Part shown: one piece after another, positions 54,950 to 64,000 of the stretch | Layout of the letters: every line of letters begins with the position of its first letter | Position numbering within the stretch: position 1 is the stretch's first letter | NCBI GenBank assembly: GCA_016714225.1 | Contig: JADJNS010000037.1 | Location: 1 to 64,000 of the forward strand | Length of the DNA: 64,000 nucleotides | From: Archangiaceae bacterium | Lineage (GTDB): Bacteria > Myxococcota > Myxococcia > Myxococcales > Myxococcaceae | Direction: 5' to 3' | Notes under the pieces: model-generated | The model's database searches: none | Told to the model about the DNA's origin: nothing | The model's input: only the letters and a program-made list of their open reading frames with translations | Program-made: the position numbers and the translations under genes

Positions 54950-55351
54950 CTAGTGCACCGCCAGGGTGCAGCCGCTCGAGGTGAGCCGGCGCGACGACAC
55001 CGTCGCCGCCTCGCTGCTGCCCGGCGGCTGCGACACGTTGAGCGCCTCGCCCGAGGCCTCGCGAAAGCCCACCTCGCCGCAGTCGATGGCCCCGGTGGCG
55101 ATGCCGCAGCTCACCTCTTGCACGGGGAAGCTGAAGCTGCCCGTCGCGTCGGTGATCGCGCCGGCATCGGTGCCCGAGCACCGCGCCGAGATGCCCGCGG
55201 CCGCCCCGCCGTCGGCGCGCAGCGCGCGACAGGCCACGGTGACCGTGGTGCTGCCGCGGTCTCCCGGTGGGCAGCAGTCGGGGCAGTTGCCGGGGAGCGC
55301 GGCGGCGCAGGCACAGAACAGCATCGAGAGGGCCAGCAGGGCAGATCGCAT
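54950..55351 (-). CDS. small Cys-containing lipoprotein between birA and coaX
   Basis: 133 aa. Signal MRSALLALSMLFCAC then AAALPGNCPDCCPPGDRG, so the acylated Cys is uncertain. The middle (TTVTVACRALRADGGAAAGISARC, ITDATGSFSFP) resembles the carboxypeptidase-regulatory-like beta fold common on surface proteins. It is transcribed opposite to birA and coaX, splitting a pair that is usually adjacent. Confidence 0.65.
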   Translation of the reverse strand: MRSALLALSMLFCACAAALPGNCPDCCPPGDRGSTTVTVACRALRADGGAAAGISARCSGTDAGAITDATGSFSFPVQEVSCGIATGAIDCGEVGFREASGEALNVSQPPGSSEAATVSSRRLTSSGCTLAVH

Positions 55352-55465
55352 GTAGGCACCCTCGAGCAGAAGCCGTGCCGGGCGCCCAGGCTGCGCTCCC
55401 AGAGCGGGTGGAGCACCCACGCTCCCACGAATTTTCGAGGGACACGGCTAGAATGGCCAGCAACG

Positions 55466-56236
55466 ATGCTGCTGGCCATCGACGTGGGCAACACCAACAC
55501 GGTGCTCGGCGTCTACGACGGCAGGGCGCTGCGCTCGCACTGGCGGGTCGAGACCTCGGTTCACCGCACCTATGACGAGTGGGGCATGGTGCTGCTGCAG
55601 ATGTTGCAGCACGCGGGCCTCGACCCCAAGGGCATTGACGCCATCGCGGTCTCCAGCGTGGTGCCCCCGCTGCAGTTCAACCTCGAGCGCATGAGCCAGC
55701 GCTACTTCGCCGCGCGGGTGATGTTCGTCGGCCCCGGGGTGAAGACCGGCATGCCCATTCTCTACGACAACCCGCGCGAGGTCGGCGCCGACCGGGTGGT
55801 CAACGCGGTGGCGGCCTACGAGAAGCACAGGGGCTCGCTGATCGTGGTCGACTTCGGCACCGCCACCACCTTCGACGCGGTGACCGCGAGGGGCGAATAC
55901 CTGGGCGGCGCCATTTGCCCCGGCATCACCATCGCGATGGATGCGCTGTTCGAGCGCGCCTCGAAGCTGCCGCGCGTCGAGTTCGCGCGGCCACCCCACG
56001 TGATCGGCAAGAACACCGTGCACTCGATGCAGTCGGGGCTGGTGTTCGGCTACGTCTCGCTGGTCGACGGCATCTGCGAGCGCATGCGCGCCGAGCTGGG
56101 CGACGGCGGCAAGGCCAAGGTGTTCGCCACCGGCGGGCTGGCCCCGCTGATCGCCTCGGAGTCGAAAGCCATCGCCGAGGTCGACGAGCTGTTGACCCTC
56201 GAGGGTCTGCGATTGATCTGGGAGAGAAACCCGTGA
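55466..56236 (+). CDS. coaX: type III pantothenate kinase
   Basis: 256 aa. MLLAIDVGNTNTVLGV is the phosphate loop. PGVKTGMPILYDNPREVGADRVVNAVAAY binds pantothenate, and VVDFGTATTFDAV holds the second phosphate motif. It makes 4'-phosphopantothenate for coenzyme A and is insensitive to CoA feedback. It overlaps the next gene by GTGA. Confidence 0.95.
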   Translation: MLLAIDVGNTNTVLGVYDGRALRSHWRVETSVHRTYDEWGMVLLQMLQHAGLDPKGIDAIAVSSVVPPLQFNLERMSQRYFAARVMFVGPGVKTGMPILYDNPREVGADRVVNAVAAYEKHRGSLIVVDFGTATTFDAVTARGEYLGGAICPGITIAMDALFERASKLPRVEFARPPHVIGKNTVHSMQSGLVFGYVSLVDGICERMRAELGDGGKAKVFATGGLAPLIASESKAIAEVDELLTLEGLRLIWERNP

Positions 56237-57396
56237 GCGAAGAAGCCGCACCCCCTGCCGCCGCACCTGCCGTCGACCCCGCCGCCGCGCCTGTCGAGAC
56301 CTATGTCTGCCCGGTGAGCGCCGAGGTGCTGCCTCCCGACAAGCGCAAGCACGTCGACCCCAAGGCGCCGGTGCCGCTGCGCATGATGGCGGCCAAGGCC
56401 ATCGCGCCGATGTCGCCACCCGACATGATCACCGCGCTGTTCATGCTCGCCTATGATCCCGACGAGAAGGTGCGCGACACCGCGGTGGCCACCGCGGCGG
56501 CCCTGGCCGACCGGGTGCTGGCGCCGGCGCTTCGCGAAGAGCGGGTGAAGCCCGAGGTGCTGGGCTGGTTTCTCGACCTGCACTGGCAGAACGACGCCTA
56601 CGCCGAAATGCTGGTCTTGAACGGCGGCTGCCCCGACGACGCGGTGGCGAGGGTGGCGGCGCAGTGCAACGTGCGCACCGCCGAGATCATCGGCGCCAAC
56701 CAGCTGCGCCTGCTGCGCCACGACGACATCGTGCGGCAGCTGGCCAAGAACCCCAGCGCCGAGGGCGCGCTGATCGACGGCGTGTGCGACTTCGCGGTGC
56801 GCTCGGGGCTGCAGCTCACCGACGTGCCGCGGATGAAAGAGGCGCGCGTGCGCCTCTACGGGCCCCAGGCCGCCGAGACGCCGCCCGACCCCGGCCCCAC
56901 CGCCGACGAGGTGCTCGAAGAGTTCAAGGTGGGCGAAGAGAGCGCCGCTCCGATGGAAGAGGGCAAGCGGCTCACCCTGTCGCAGAAGATCATGAAGATG
57001 AACATCTCGGAGAAGATCAAGCTCGCCACCAAGGGGAACAAAGAGGCGCGCAGCATCTTGATCCGCGACTCGAACAAGCTGGTCTCGGTGGCGGTGATTC
57101 GCAGCCCGCGCATCACCGACGGCGAGGTGCTGCTGCAGGCCAACAACAAGACCGCCAACGACGAGGTGCTTCGCATCATCTGCGGCGATCGCGAGTGGGT
57201 GAAGATGTACCCGGTCAAGCTGGCGCTGGTGAAGAACCCCAAGGTGCCCCAGGCCATCGCGATGCGGTTTCTCTCGACCCTGCGCGAGAGCGACGTGAAG
57301 AATTTCGCCCGCGATCGCAACGTGCCCAACGTGATTCAGATGATGGCGCGCAAGATGATCTCGAAGAAAGACGAGCCGAAGAAAGACGGCCACTGA
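56233..57396 (+). CDS. HEAT-like repeat protein of unknown function
   Basis: GTG 56233 overlaps the coaX stop (GTGA). 387 aa, Ala/Pro-rich for 25 residues, then a chain of short helical repeats (MMAAKAIAPMSPPDMITALFMLAYDPDEKVRDTAVA; SVAVIRSPRITDGEVLLQA). These resemble the leucine-rich variant repeats conserved in myxobacteria. No catalytic motif. Its coupling to coaX is probably operonic rather than functional. Basic tail DEPKKDGH. Confidence 0.8.
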   Translation: MSEEAAPPAAAPAVDPAAAPVETYVCPVSAEVLPPDKRKHVDPKAPVPLRMMAAKAIAPMSPPDMITALFMLAYDPDEKVRDTAVATAAALADRVLAPALREERVKPEVLGWFLDLHWQNDAYAEMLVLNGGCPDDAVARVAAQCNVRTAEIIGANQLRLLRHDDIVRQLAKNPSAEGALIDGVCDFAVRSGLQLTDVPRMKEARVRLYGPQAAETPPDPGPTADEVLEEFKVGEESAAPMEEGKRLTLSQKIMKMNISEKIKLATKGNKEARSILIRDSNKLVSVAVIRSPRITDGEVLLQANNKTANDEVLRIICGDREWVKMYPVKLALVKNPKVPQAIAMRFLSTLRESDVKNFARDRNVPNVIQMMARKMISKKDEPKKDGH

Positions 57397-57454
57397 GGCT
57401 TCCGCCGTTCTGAAGAAGCGCCCGCGCTGCTCTGAAACGGGGTCAGCTGCTGCC

Positions 57455-59152
57455 TCAGGCCTCGGCCAGCTCGTCTTCGGAGATCTCGTCGATGTCGACT
57501 GGCGACACCTCGAGCTCGCTGACGATCTGCTGCAGGGTCTCGCGGGTCTTCGCGTCGCGCTCTTCGTTCGACTTGATGCGGCTGTAGAGCTTCTGCACCC
57601 GCTCGTCGTTCTTGGCGTCTTTCTCTTCGAGCTCGGTGATGCGCTTGCGCAGCCCCGAGATCTCGTCGGCGAACGCGGCGGCCTGGCTCGACAGCTGGCC
57701 CTTGGCCGAGTCGAGGTCGATCTGCGCGGCCTCGAGCTGCGAGCGCACCTCGTCGGCCTCGAGGCTCTTGGCCTCGAGCTGGGTCTTGGTGCTCTCGGCT
57801 TCGCTGCGCAGCTCGGCGACGTCGCCCTCGAGCTTCTGCTTGTCGCGCTCGAGCTCCGACTGCGAGGTGCGCAGCTGGTCATTCTCGGAGTCGGCACCGG
57901 CCAGCCGCGCCTGCACCTGCTCGAGCTCGCTCTGCAGCGTGGTCAGCTTGGCGCCCGACGAGCGGGCCTCTTCTTTCGCCGAGATCAGCGACTGGTCGAT
58001 CTTCTTGCGCTCGGTGGTGAGCTGGTCGGCCTTGGTGGTCAGCGTCTTGATCTGCGCGTCGCGGCGCGCGATCTCACCCGACGACTCGGAGTTCTGCTGC
58101 TCGAGCGTGTTGCTCTTTTCCTGCGCGTCGATGAGCTCTTTCTCTTTCTCGTTGAGCTCGTTCTTCAGCCGCAGAATCTCTTTGTCCTTCTTGGTTCCCG
58201 CCTCGCGCAGCGCGAACACCTCTTTGTCGCTCTTGCCGCCAGCTCCCGCACGCGCCGCCTCGGCCTGGGTACGGGTGGTCTCGAGCTCGGCCTCGACCTC
58301 GTGGAGCTTGGTCTCGAGCTCTTCGGCGCGATCTTTCGAATCTTCCAGCGAGCCGATGAGCTCGGTCACCTTGCTGCGCAGCTCGAGCAGCTCGGCGTGC
58401 TCGGACTTGCCCGAGCTCGACATGGCGCTCGACCGGTGGTGGTGCGGCGGAGACGCCGTGGGCGGGGGAGGAGGCGGCGGCTCTTCGGGCGAGAACCCGA
58501 TGCTGGTCTTGTCGGCGTCGCCCGACAGCTCGTCTTCGACGTGCAGCTCTTCTTCGACGTGGAGCTCTTCGGCCACCGCTTCAGGCTCGGCTGCCGTGGC
58601 GTTCTTCTCGTCGAACACCGCGTCGAGCATGTCGAGATCGGGGTCGCCGGCCACCGTCTCTTCGCGCGTCGACGGCTCGAGGTCGATGGCCGCCGGGGTG
58701 CCGCCCTTGTCGTCTTCGGTGAGCAGCTCGGAGAGCGAGAGCGACTCGTCTTCGACCAGCTCCTGCTCGGCAGGGGGCTCGGGCATGCCGATCAGCTTGC
58801 CCACCACGTCGACGACCTTCGAGCCCTCGAACGGCTTGGCCAGGTAGTCGTCGGCCTTCTTGGTCTTGAGCTTGCGGTGCTGGGCGAAGCCGTCGGGGTT
58901 GCCGATGATCACCACCGGAATCGCGCGCAGGTCTTCGTCGCCCTTGAGCTTGCCGCAGATGATGTAGCCGTTCTGGCCGGCGCTCAGATCGACTGCGAGC
59001 ACCACCAGCTGCGGCCGGGTCTTGCGCACCAGCTCGACGCAGCCCTTGCCGTCGCTGGTCTCTTCGACGGTGAAGCCTTTGGCGCTCAAGGAATCGCGCA
59101 TCGCGCGCGAGAGGTTGCCGTCGCTCTCGACGATCAAGATGTTCTTGGACAT
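57455..59152 (-). CDS. frzS: FrzS-type social-motility protein (pseudo-receiver plus coiled coil)
   Basis: 565 aa. Residues 1-125 match FrzS closely from memory: SKNILIVESDGNLSRAM, AVDLSAGQNGYIICGKLK and VVIIGNPDGFAQHRKLK. The fold is a receiver, but the Thr/Ser usually found after the fourth strand is absent (IIGNPDG), as in the non-phosphorylated pseudo-receiver of M. xanthus FrzS. Residues about 125-245 are acidic and disordered, with a poly-Pro/His run. Residues about 255-545 are one long coiled coil, and the last 20 are acidic. FrzS moves between cell poles to control type IV pilus-driven motility under the Frz pathway. Confidence 0.92.
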   Translation of the reverse strand: MSKNILIVESDGNLSRAMRDSLSAKGFTVEETSDGKGCVELVRKTRPQLVVLAVDLSAGQNGYIICGKLKGDEDLRAIPVVIIGNPDGFAQHRKLKTKKADDYLAKPFEGSKVVDVVGKLIGMPEPPAEQELVEDESLSLSELLTEDDKGGTPAAIDLEPSTREETVAGDPDLDMLDAVFDEKNATAAEPEAVAEELHVEEELHVEDELSGDADKTSIGFSPEEPPPPPPPTASPPHHHRSSAMSSSGKSEHAELLELRSKVTELIGSLEDSKDRAEELETKLHEVEAELETTRTQAEAARAGAGGKSDKEVFALREAGTKKDKEILRLKNELNEKEKELIDAQEKSNTLEQQNSESSGEIARRDAQIKTLTTKADQLTTERKKIDQSLISAKEEARSSGAKLTTLQSELEQVQARLAGADSENDQLRTSQSELERDKQKLEGDVAELRSEAESTKTQLEAKSLEADEVRSQLEAAQIDLDSAKGQLSSQAAAFADEISGLRKRITELEEKDAKNDERVQKLYSRIKSNEERDAKTRETLQQIVSELEVSPVDIDEISEDELAEA

Positions 59153-59199
59153 GAGTCTTGAGCGAAAGGTTACTACCGCCCGTCAGGCTTGTCTTTTTC

Positions 59200-59985
59200 T
59201 CAGTGGGAAAACGCGGCCGGCTGCACGGTGGGCGCATGCGCTGGCACGGCATCTTCCGGAATTCGGTGCTGCGGCAGCATCTGGCGAATGTCGTCGTCAT
59301 CCAGGTCAGTGACCAGGGTGTAGACCACGTCGCCGTCTCGCCAGGTGACGGTGTTGAACCCGTTCGACCGGTCGACCTCGGGCTCGGTGACGTCGACGTC
59401 TCCAGGCTTGTCGCTGTAGACGAACAGGCCGAGCCGGCGACCGCGGTCGTCGTAGCGAATGTAGGCAGCCTGGCGGTCGCGCACGTTGAGCAGTCGCCCG
59501 CCCTGGGTGACCACGTTCTGGAACCGGGGCACCGCTACGCGATGGTCGAGCTTGCCGTCGAACCACGCCTCGAGCTGCTCGGGGCTGGGCTTTTCGATCT
59601 CGAGGGGAAAAGAGCGGGCGTGGCGGTTCACCGCGTCTTCGACGTAGAGGCGGCGCTGGTGCGAGCGCCAGCTGCTGTGGGCGACCACCGTACAGACCGC
59701 GAGGCCAGCAGCGGCCGCGGCGAGCCGCCCGATGGCTCGCACCCGGCGGACCTTCAGCTCGTCGCCCAGCTTCTGCGAGAGCCGCTCGCGCAGGGCGTCG
59801 GGCGCCCGCGCACCGCCCGCCTTGGCCCGGGAGCGGATCAGCAGCAGGGTGCTGTGCTCGCGGTCGGTGGCCGCGCGGCAGGCGTCACACCCGGCGAGGT
59901 GCCCTTCGACGGCCACGCGCTCGTCGTCGACCAGCTCTCCGTCGAGGTAGGCGTAGAGAAGGTTGTCGAGCTCTCGACAGTCCAT
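59200..59985 (-). CDS. anti-sigma factor with zinc-binding ZAS domain
   Basis: 261 aa. MDCRELDNLLYAYLDGEL and HLAGCDACRA give the HX3CX2C zinc anti-sigma motif. A membrane helix (RLAAAAAGLAVCTVVAHSSW) follows near residue 90, and the rest is an extracytoplasmic sensor domain. It is encoded directly downstream of an ECF sigma gene (25-base gap) and should hold that sigma at the membrane until a signal releases it. Confidence 0.9.
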   Translation of the reverse strand: MDCRELDNLLYAYLDGELVDDERVAVEGHLAGCDACRAATDREHSTLLLIRSRAKAGGARAPDALRERLSQKLGDELKVRRVRAIGRLAAAAAGLAVCTVVAHSSWRSHQRRLYVEDAVNRHARSFPLEIEKPSPEQLEAWFDGKLDHRVAVPRFQNVVTQGGRLLNVRDRQAAYIRYDDRGRRLGLFVYSDKPGDVDVTEPEVDRSNGFNTVTWRDGDVVYTLVTDLDDDDIRQMLPQHRIPEDAVPAHAPTVQPAAFSH

Positions 59986-60010
59986 TGAAGGTCGCGACTT
60001 GAACGGCTGA

Positions 60011-60625
60011 CTAGCCCAGCTTCTTCCTGTTGCGGTACTCGTTCAGGTCGATCGCCTGATTGGGCTGGGCATTAGCGTACGACTGAAGGTGCTTCTGCAA
60101 CAGCTTCCGACCGCGGAAGAGCCGGCTCATCACCGTGCCCACGGGCACGTCGAGAATCTCGGCGATCTCGCGGTAGCTGAACTCTTGGAGGTCGGCGAGG
60201 ATCACGACCATGCGGAAGTCGATGGGCAGGTGATCGATCGCCGACAGCACCTCTTCCGACAGCAGCCGATCGAGCAGGTGATCTTCGGGGTTGGCCGCGG
60301 TCTCGGTGGCGTCGGCGCTGAACAGCTGCGCCGTCACCGACTCACGCTCCGAGCCCTCCGAGAAGCTGCGCTCCTTCACCTGCCGGCGGTACTTGTTGAT
60401 GAAGGTGTTGGTGAGAATCTTGAAAAGCCAGGCGCGAAAGTTGGTGCCCCGCTCGAACTTGTCGAAGAAGCGGTAGGCGCGCATGAACGCGTCCTGCACC
60501 AGATCTTCCGCATCGCGATCGCTGTGGGTGAGCCGCAGCGCCGAGGCGTAGAGGCCATCGAGGCACGGCATCGCCAGCTGTTCGAACTCAGCCTTCATTT
60601 GAGTGTTCGACTTCAACCCCAACAT
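60011..60625 (-). CDS. ECF-family RNA polymerase sigma factor
   Basis: 204 aa. Region 2 (ASALRLTHSDRDAEDLVQDAFMRAYRFFDKFE, FRAWLFKILTNTFINKYR) and region 4 (IDHLPIDFRMVVILADLQEFSYREIAEILDVPVGTVMSRLFRGRKLL) are complete. ATG 60625 has GAGGA 7 bases upstream; ATG 60598 is less likely. It should recognise its own promoter, visible upstream, and is controlled by the adjacent anti-sigma. Confidence 0.93.
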   Translation of the reverse strand: MLGLKSNTQMKAEFEQLAMPCLDGLYASALRLTHSDRDAEDLVQDAFMRAYRFFDKFERGTNFRAWLFKILTNTFINKYRRQVKERSFSEGSERESVTAQLFSADATETAANPEDHLLDRLLSEEVLSAIDHLPIDFRMVVILADLQEFSYREIAEILDVPVGTVMSRLFRGRKLLQKHLQSYANAQPNQAIDLNEYRNRKKLG

Positions 60626-60644
60626 GATTTTTCCTCGCAGACGG

Positions 60645-60674
60645 CTAGAACGCGGCCCAACTACCAGTCATTCC
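60645..60674 (-). promoter_or_regulatory. candidate autoregulatory ECF promoter
   Basis: Read on the minus strand, GGAATGAC (60674-60667) is followed after 17 bases by TCTAG (60649-60645). This fits the GGAA(T/C) -35 and short -10 of ECF promoters. It predicts a short 5' leader before the sigma ATG at 60625. A second GGAATGAC in opposite orientation lies at 60723-60730. Confidence 0.5.
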
Positions 60675-60730
60675 ACAACATGTGCATGGCCAGTGCCGAT
60701 GCAACCTGAGCCTCAAACACCTGGAATGAC
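60667..60730. repeat. 9-bp inverted repeat GTCATTCCA/TGGAATGAC
   Basis: GTCATTCCA (60667-60675) and TGGAATGAC (60722-60730) are perfect inverted copies. One copy is the -35 of the sigma gene; the other could be a divergent -35 or operator half. No gene follows in that direction before ald ends. Confidence 0.45.
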
Positions 60731-60775
60731 GAGAGGTAAAGAGCGCTGCCGCGCAGCGAGAGTGTCGAAATGTCA

Positions 60776-60807
60776 GCGGCCGCCGCGCTCGTTGCGCAGG
60801 CGGCCGC
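60776..60807 (-). terminator. hairpin downstream of ald
   Basis: GCGGCCGCC (60776-60784) pairs with GGCGGCCGC (60799-60807) across a 14-base loop, 27 bases beyond the ald stop. The stem is very GC-rich but no U-run follows. Confidence 0.45.
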
Positions 60808-60833
60808 CGTAACGTCCGAGAGTGTGGTCGGCT

Positions 60834-61982
<1,149 letters not shown>

Positions 61983-62180
61983 GTTTTGCTCCTCGAAAAG
62001 GGTGCGGCAAAGAACGTCAAAGTAGGGCCGGAGTCAACCGCAGACTCGCCTCCCCACAGTGTCTCGGGGTCGGTCGTTTTTTGGCGCACCACGTCAAACA
62101 AGCGCGCGGAACCGCAAGGGCTCTGGCCGTGGCGCAGCGCTGGCAGAACGTCGGCCGTTTCGCCCCCAAGCGCGTGAACG

Positions 62181-62186
62181 AGGAGG
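62181..62186 (+). promoter_or_regulatory. ribosome binding site AGGAGG
   Basis: A consensus AGGAGG lies 6 bases before GTG 62193 and fixes the start of the DUF1592-type gene. The 210-base divergent gap should contain promoters for it and for ald; none stands out. Confidence 0.65.
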
Positions 62187-62192
62187 TGCCCT

Positions 62193-63785
62193 GTGCGTAA
62201 AGCTGCTCTCTTCTTGTGCCTGGTCGGGTGCGAAGGAGTGGTCTCGGCCCCCGGCGACCGGCCGATGAGCCTGGACCCGGAGGTCGAGGTGAGCGCCTCG
62301 GGCATTCGCCGCCTCTCGCGCGTGGAGATGGACGCGACGATCAAAGACCTGGTCGGCGACACCGCGAACGGCGCGCAGCAGCTGATCACCCCCGACCCGA
62401 CCAACCCCTCCGACAACGACTTTCAGCAGCAGCTCGCCTCGGCCGCGCTGATCGAAGCGCTCGAGCGCATCGCCACCGAGGTCGCCGACCGGCTGATCGC
62501 CGACCCCGCCCGCTTCGCCGCGCTGGTGGGCTGCACCGCGACCGGCCCCGGCGACGCCGACTGCCTCAAGTCGTTCGTCACCACTTTCGGGCGGCGCGCC
62601 TTGCGCCGGCCGCTCACCGACGAAGAGATCGCCAACTTCGTGGCGCTCAAGTCGTTCGCGATCGAGGCCAACGACTTCAAGGTGGGCGTGCGGCTGGTGA
62701 CCATGGCGATGCTGCAAGAGCCCGAGCTCGTCTACCGCGTCGAGGTGGGCACCGCCGTGGCCGGGCGGCCCGGGGTGCAGCAGCTCGACGGCTACCAGCT
62801 CGCCGCGCGGCTCTCGTACTTCCTGTGGGGCACCACGCCTCCCGACTGGCTGCTCGACGCGGCGCGTGACGGGCAGCTGTCGACGCCCAACGGCATTCGC
62901 ACCGCGGCGCAGCGGCTGCTCGATGACCGGCAGGCCCAGGCCCGGGTCGCGCGCTTCCACGCGCTGTGGCTCTCGTACCACCGGCTGCCCCACGCGCCCG
63001 ACCTGGTGAGCGCGATGCAGGCCGAGAGCGCGGCGCTGGTCGACAAGGTCGTCTTTCAAGAGCAGGGCGACTACTTCGACCTCTTCCGGTCCGAGGCGTC
63101 GTACGTGAACCAGACCCTCGCCACGCACTACGGCATCAGCGGCTTTCAAGGCGGAGCGGGCTTTCAGTGGACGCCGTACGGCACCTCACCGCGCAAGGGC
63201 ATTCTCTCGCACGGCTCGGTGTTGTCGGCCGGGGCGAAGTTCTCGGATACGAGCCCCACCCAGCGCGGCATCTTCATTCGCAACCGGCTCTTCTGCCAGG
63301 AGGTGCCGCCGCCTCCGCCCGGGGTGAACGTCGACGAGAAGCCGACCAGCGCCGCCTCGAGCTGCAAGGTCGACCGCTACTCCGCGCACGCGGCCAACGG
63401 GGGCTGTCGCACCTGCCACCAGAACCTCGACCCGGTGGGGTTCGGCATCGAGAACTTCAACAAGGCGGGGCAGTGGAGAGATCACGACGACGGCGAGCCC
63501 AACTGCGCCATCGGCGGCGACGGCAAGCTCACCGGGCTGCCCGGCGGCGAGAAGCCGTTCAAGGGCGTGGTGGGGCTGACCGACCTGATGCTCGGCTCGG
63601 GGCAGATGGAGCAGTGCACGGTGAAGCAGGTGTTTCGCTTCTCGTTCGGGCGCAACGAGAAGCCCGCCGACCTGCCGTTCATCGCCAAGCTGACCGACGC
63701 GTTCACCGGCCACGGGCGCTCGTTTCAGGGGCTGTTGCTCGACGTGGTCACCGACAGCACCTACTCCTTCCGGAAGGACGAGTGA
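62193..63785 (+). CDS. DUF1592/DUF1588-type secreted protein with CxxCH
   Basis: 530 aa. A lipoprotein-like signal ends FLCLVGC. The domains follow the order of the DUF1587/1592/1588/1585 proteins of planctomycetes and myxobacteria: IRRLSRVEMDATIKDLVG, FVTTFGRRALRRPLTDEE, LDGYQLAARLSYFLWGTTPP, PRKGILSHGSVLS, and CRTCHQNLDPVGFGIENF. The CRTCH could bind one c-type heme. The C-terminal motif FRFSFGRNEKP is also typical. The family is thought to act in surface polysaccharide or redox metabolism, with no proven reaction. It is coupled by GTGA to the next gene, its usual partner. Confidence 0.9.
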   Translation: MRKAALFLCLVGCEGVVSAPGDRPMSLDPEVEVSASGIRRLSRVEMDATIKDLVGDTANGAQQLITPDPTNPSDNDFQQQLASAALIEALERIATEVADRLIADPARFAALVGCTATGPGDADCLKSFVTTFGRRALRRPLTDEEIANFVALKSFAIEANDFKVGVRLVTMAMLQEPELVYRVEVGTAVAGRPGVQQLDGYQLAARLSYFLWGTTPPDWLLDAARDGQLSTPNGIRTAAQRLLDDRQAQARVARFHALWLSYHRLPHAPDLVSAMQAESAALVDKVVFQEQGDYFDLFRSEASYVNQTLATHYGISGFQGGAGFQWTPYGTSPRKGILSHGSVLSAGAKFSDTSPTQRGIFIRNRLFCQEVPPPPPGVNVDEKPTSAASSCKVDRYSAHAANGGCRTCHQNLDPVGFGIENFNKAGQWRDHDDGEPNCAIGGDGKLTGLPGGEKPFKGVVGLTDLMLGSGQMEQCTVKQVFRFSFGRNEKPADLPFIAKLTDAFTGHGRSFQGLLLDVVTDSTYSFRKDE

Positions 63786-64000
63786 GCGCCATGCGCAAAG
63801 CGATTCGACTGAGCCGCCGCGCTGCGCTGAAGGGGCTGGGCGGGCTCACCGTCGGGCTGCCGCTGCTCGAGTGCATGCTCGACGGGCGCGAGGCGTGGGC
63901 GCAGGCGGCCCCGCCGCGGCGCTACGTGGTGTTCTTCGACGGGCAGTCGCTGGGGGCCGACGGAGATACCCGGCCGACCGAGATCATCCCCACCACGGTG
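63782..64000 (+). CDS. DUF1552-family protein, 3' partial
   Basis: Begins at GTG 63782, overlapping the previous stop, or at ATG 63791. It runs off the window in an open frame. RLSRRAALKGLGGLTVGLPL is a twin-arginine-type signal (SRRxxLK), followed by ECMLDG and RRYVVFFDGQSLG, the usual start of DUF1552 proteins. These are exported folded and almost always paired with a DUF1592 protein, as here. Confidence 0.85.
   Translation, partial: MSAMRKAIRLSRRAALKGLGGLTVGLPLLECMLDGREAWAQAAPPRRYVVFFDGQSLGADGDTRPTEIIPTTV

Overview
The window looks like chromosomal DNA of a myxobacterium (phylum Myxococcota). It is very GC-rich with strong G/C third-position bias, and nearly every gap is short. Many start codons overlap the previous stop as ATGA or GTGA. 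Lineage-typical genes include a FrzS-type social-motility protein with a pseudo-receiver domain, an MglA-group GTPase, a DUF4388 protein, Cys-rich lipoproteins with Asp-Ala-Gly tails, and a DUF1592/DUF1552 pair. This assignment rests on gene content read by eye, not on phylogeny.

Region 1-18.7 kb is the least ordinary part. It starts with the end of a PEP-utilising (PPDK/PEP-synthase-like) protein fused to a PlsC-like acyltransferase. An unknown protein, an M14 carboxypeptidase and a 1192-residue protein with three esterase-like modules follow, then a coiled-coil protein, a BshA-like glycosyltransferase (one frameshift) and a fused methyltransferase-like/PIG-L deacetylase. A 71-residue protein, a large protein with a degenerate nucleotidyltransferase signature, an unknown protein, and a membrane/coiled-coil protein with an EF-hand complete it. 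Most lack signal peptides, several are unrecognised, and they are tightly packed. This is the best candidate for an undescribed system.

Region 18.8-36.7 kb is mostly housekeeping and envelope genes: a DUF4124 protein, tRNA-Arg(CCT) directly upstream of the CCA-adding enzyme, mnmA, lipoproteins, sppA, a SPOR protein, a ribbon-helix-helix protein and a UDP-glucuronate-decarboxylase-like SDR. Next is a patch (27.6-29.05 kb) where both an unknown gene and the 3' part of lon are broken by many small indels. A VWA lipoprotein, a HAD hydrolase, a metallopeptidase, an alkaline-phosphatase-superfamily enzyme, a DUF4388 protein and an MglA-type GTPase with a long tail follow.

Region 36.7-41.8 kb is one minus-strand operon: purM, purN, an FAD oxidoreductase, murQ (one frameshift), anmK and the MglA-like GTPase. 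It joins purine synthesis to cell-wall sugar recycling. Region 41.9-46.4 kb holds what reads as a complete cAMP module: a CHASE2 class III cyclase, a CRP-family cNMP-binding protein and a class II phosphodiesterase-like metallo-beta-lactamase-fold protein (one frameshift), followed by udk.

Region 46.5-64 kb contains a MetX-like hydrolase whose nucleophile Ser is replaced by Gly, a beta-propeller protein, and a HARE-HTH/Mrr-like protein with a charged disordered tail. It also has lipoproteins, birA and coaX separated by an inverted lipoprotein gene, frzS, an ECF sigma/anti-sigma pair with a visible candidate autoregulatory promoter, ald, and the DUF1592/DUF1552 pair cut by the window edge. No CRISPR array, insertion sequence, prophage or rRNA was seen. 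Single-base frameshifts in otherwise intact genes (11.18, 38.63 and 45.65 kb, and the lon patch) suggest consensus errors, but real decay cannot be excluded.
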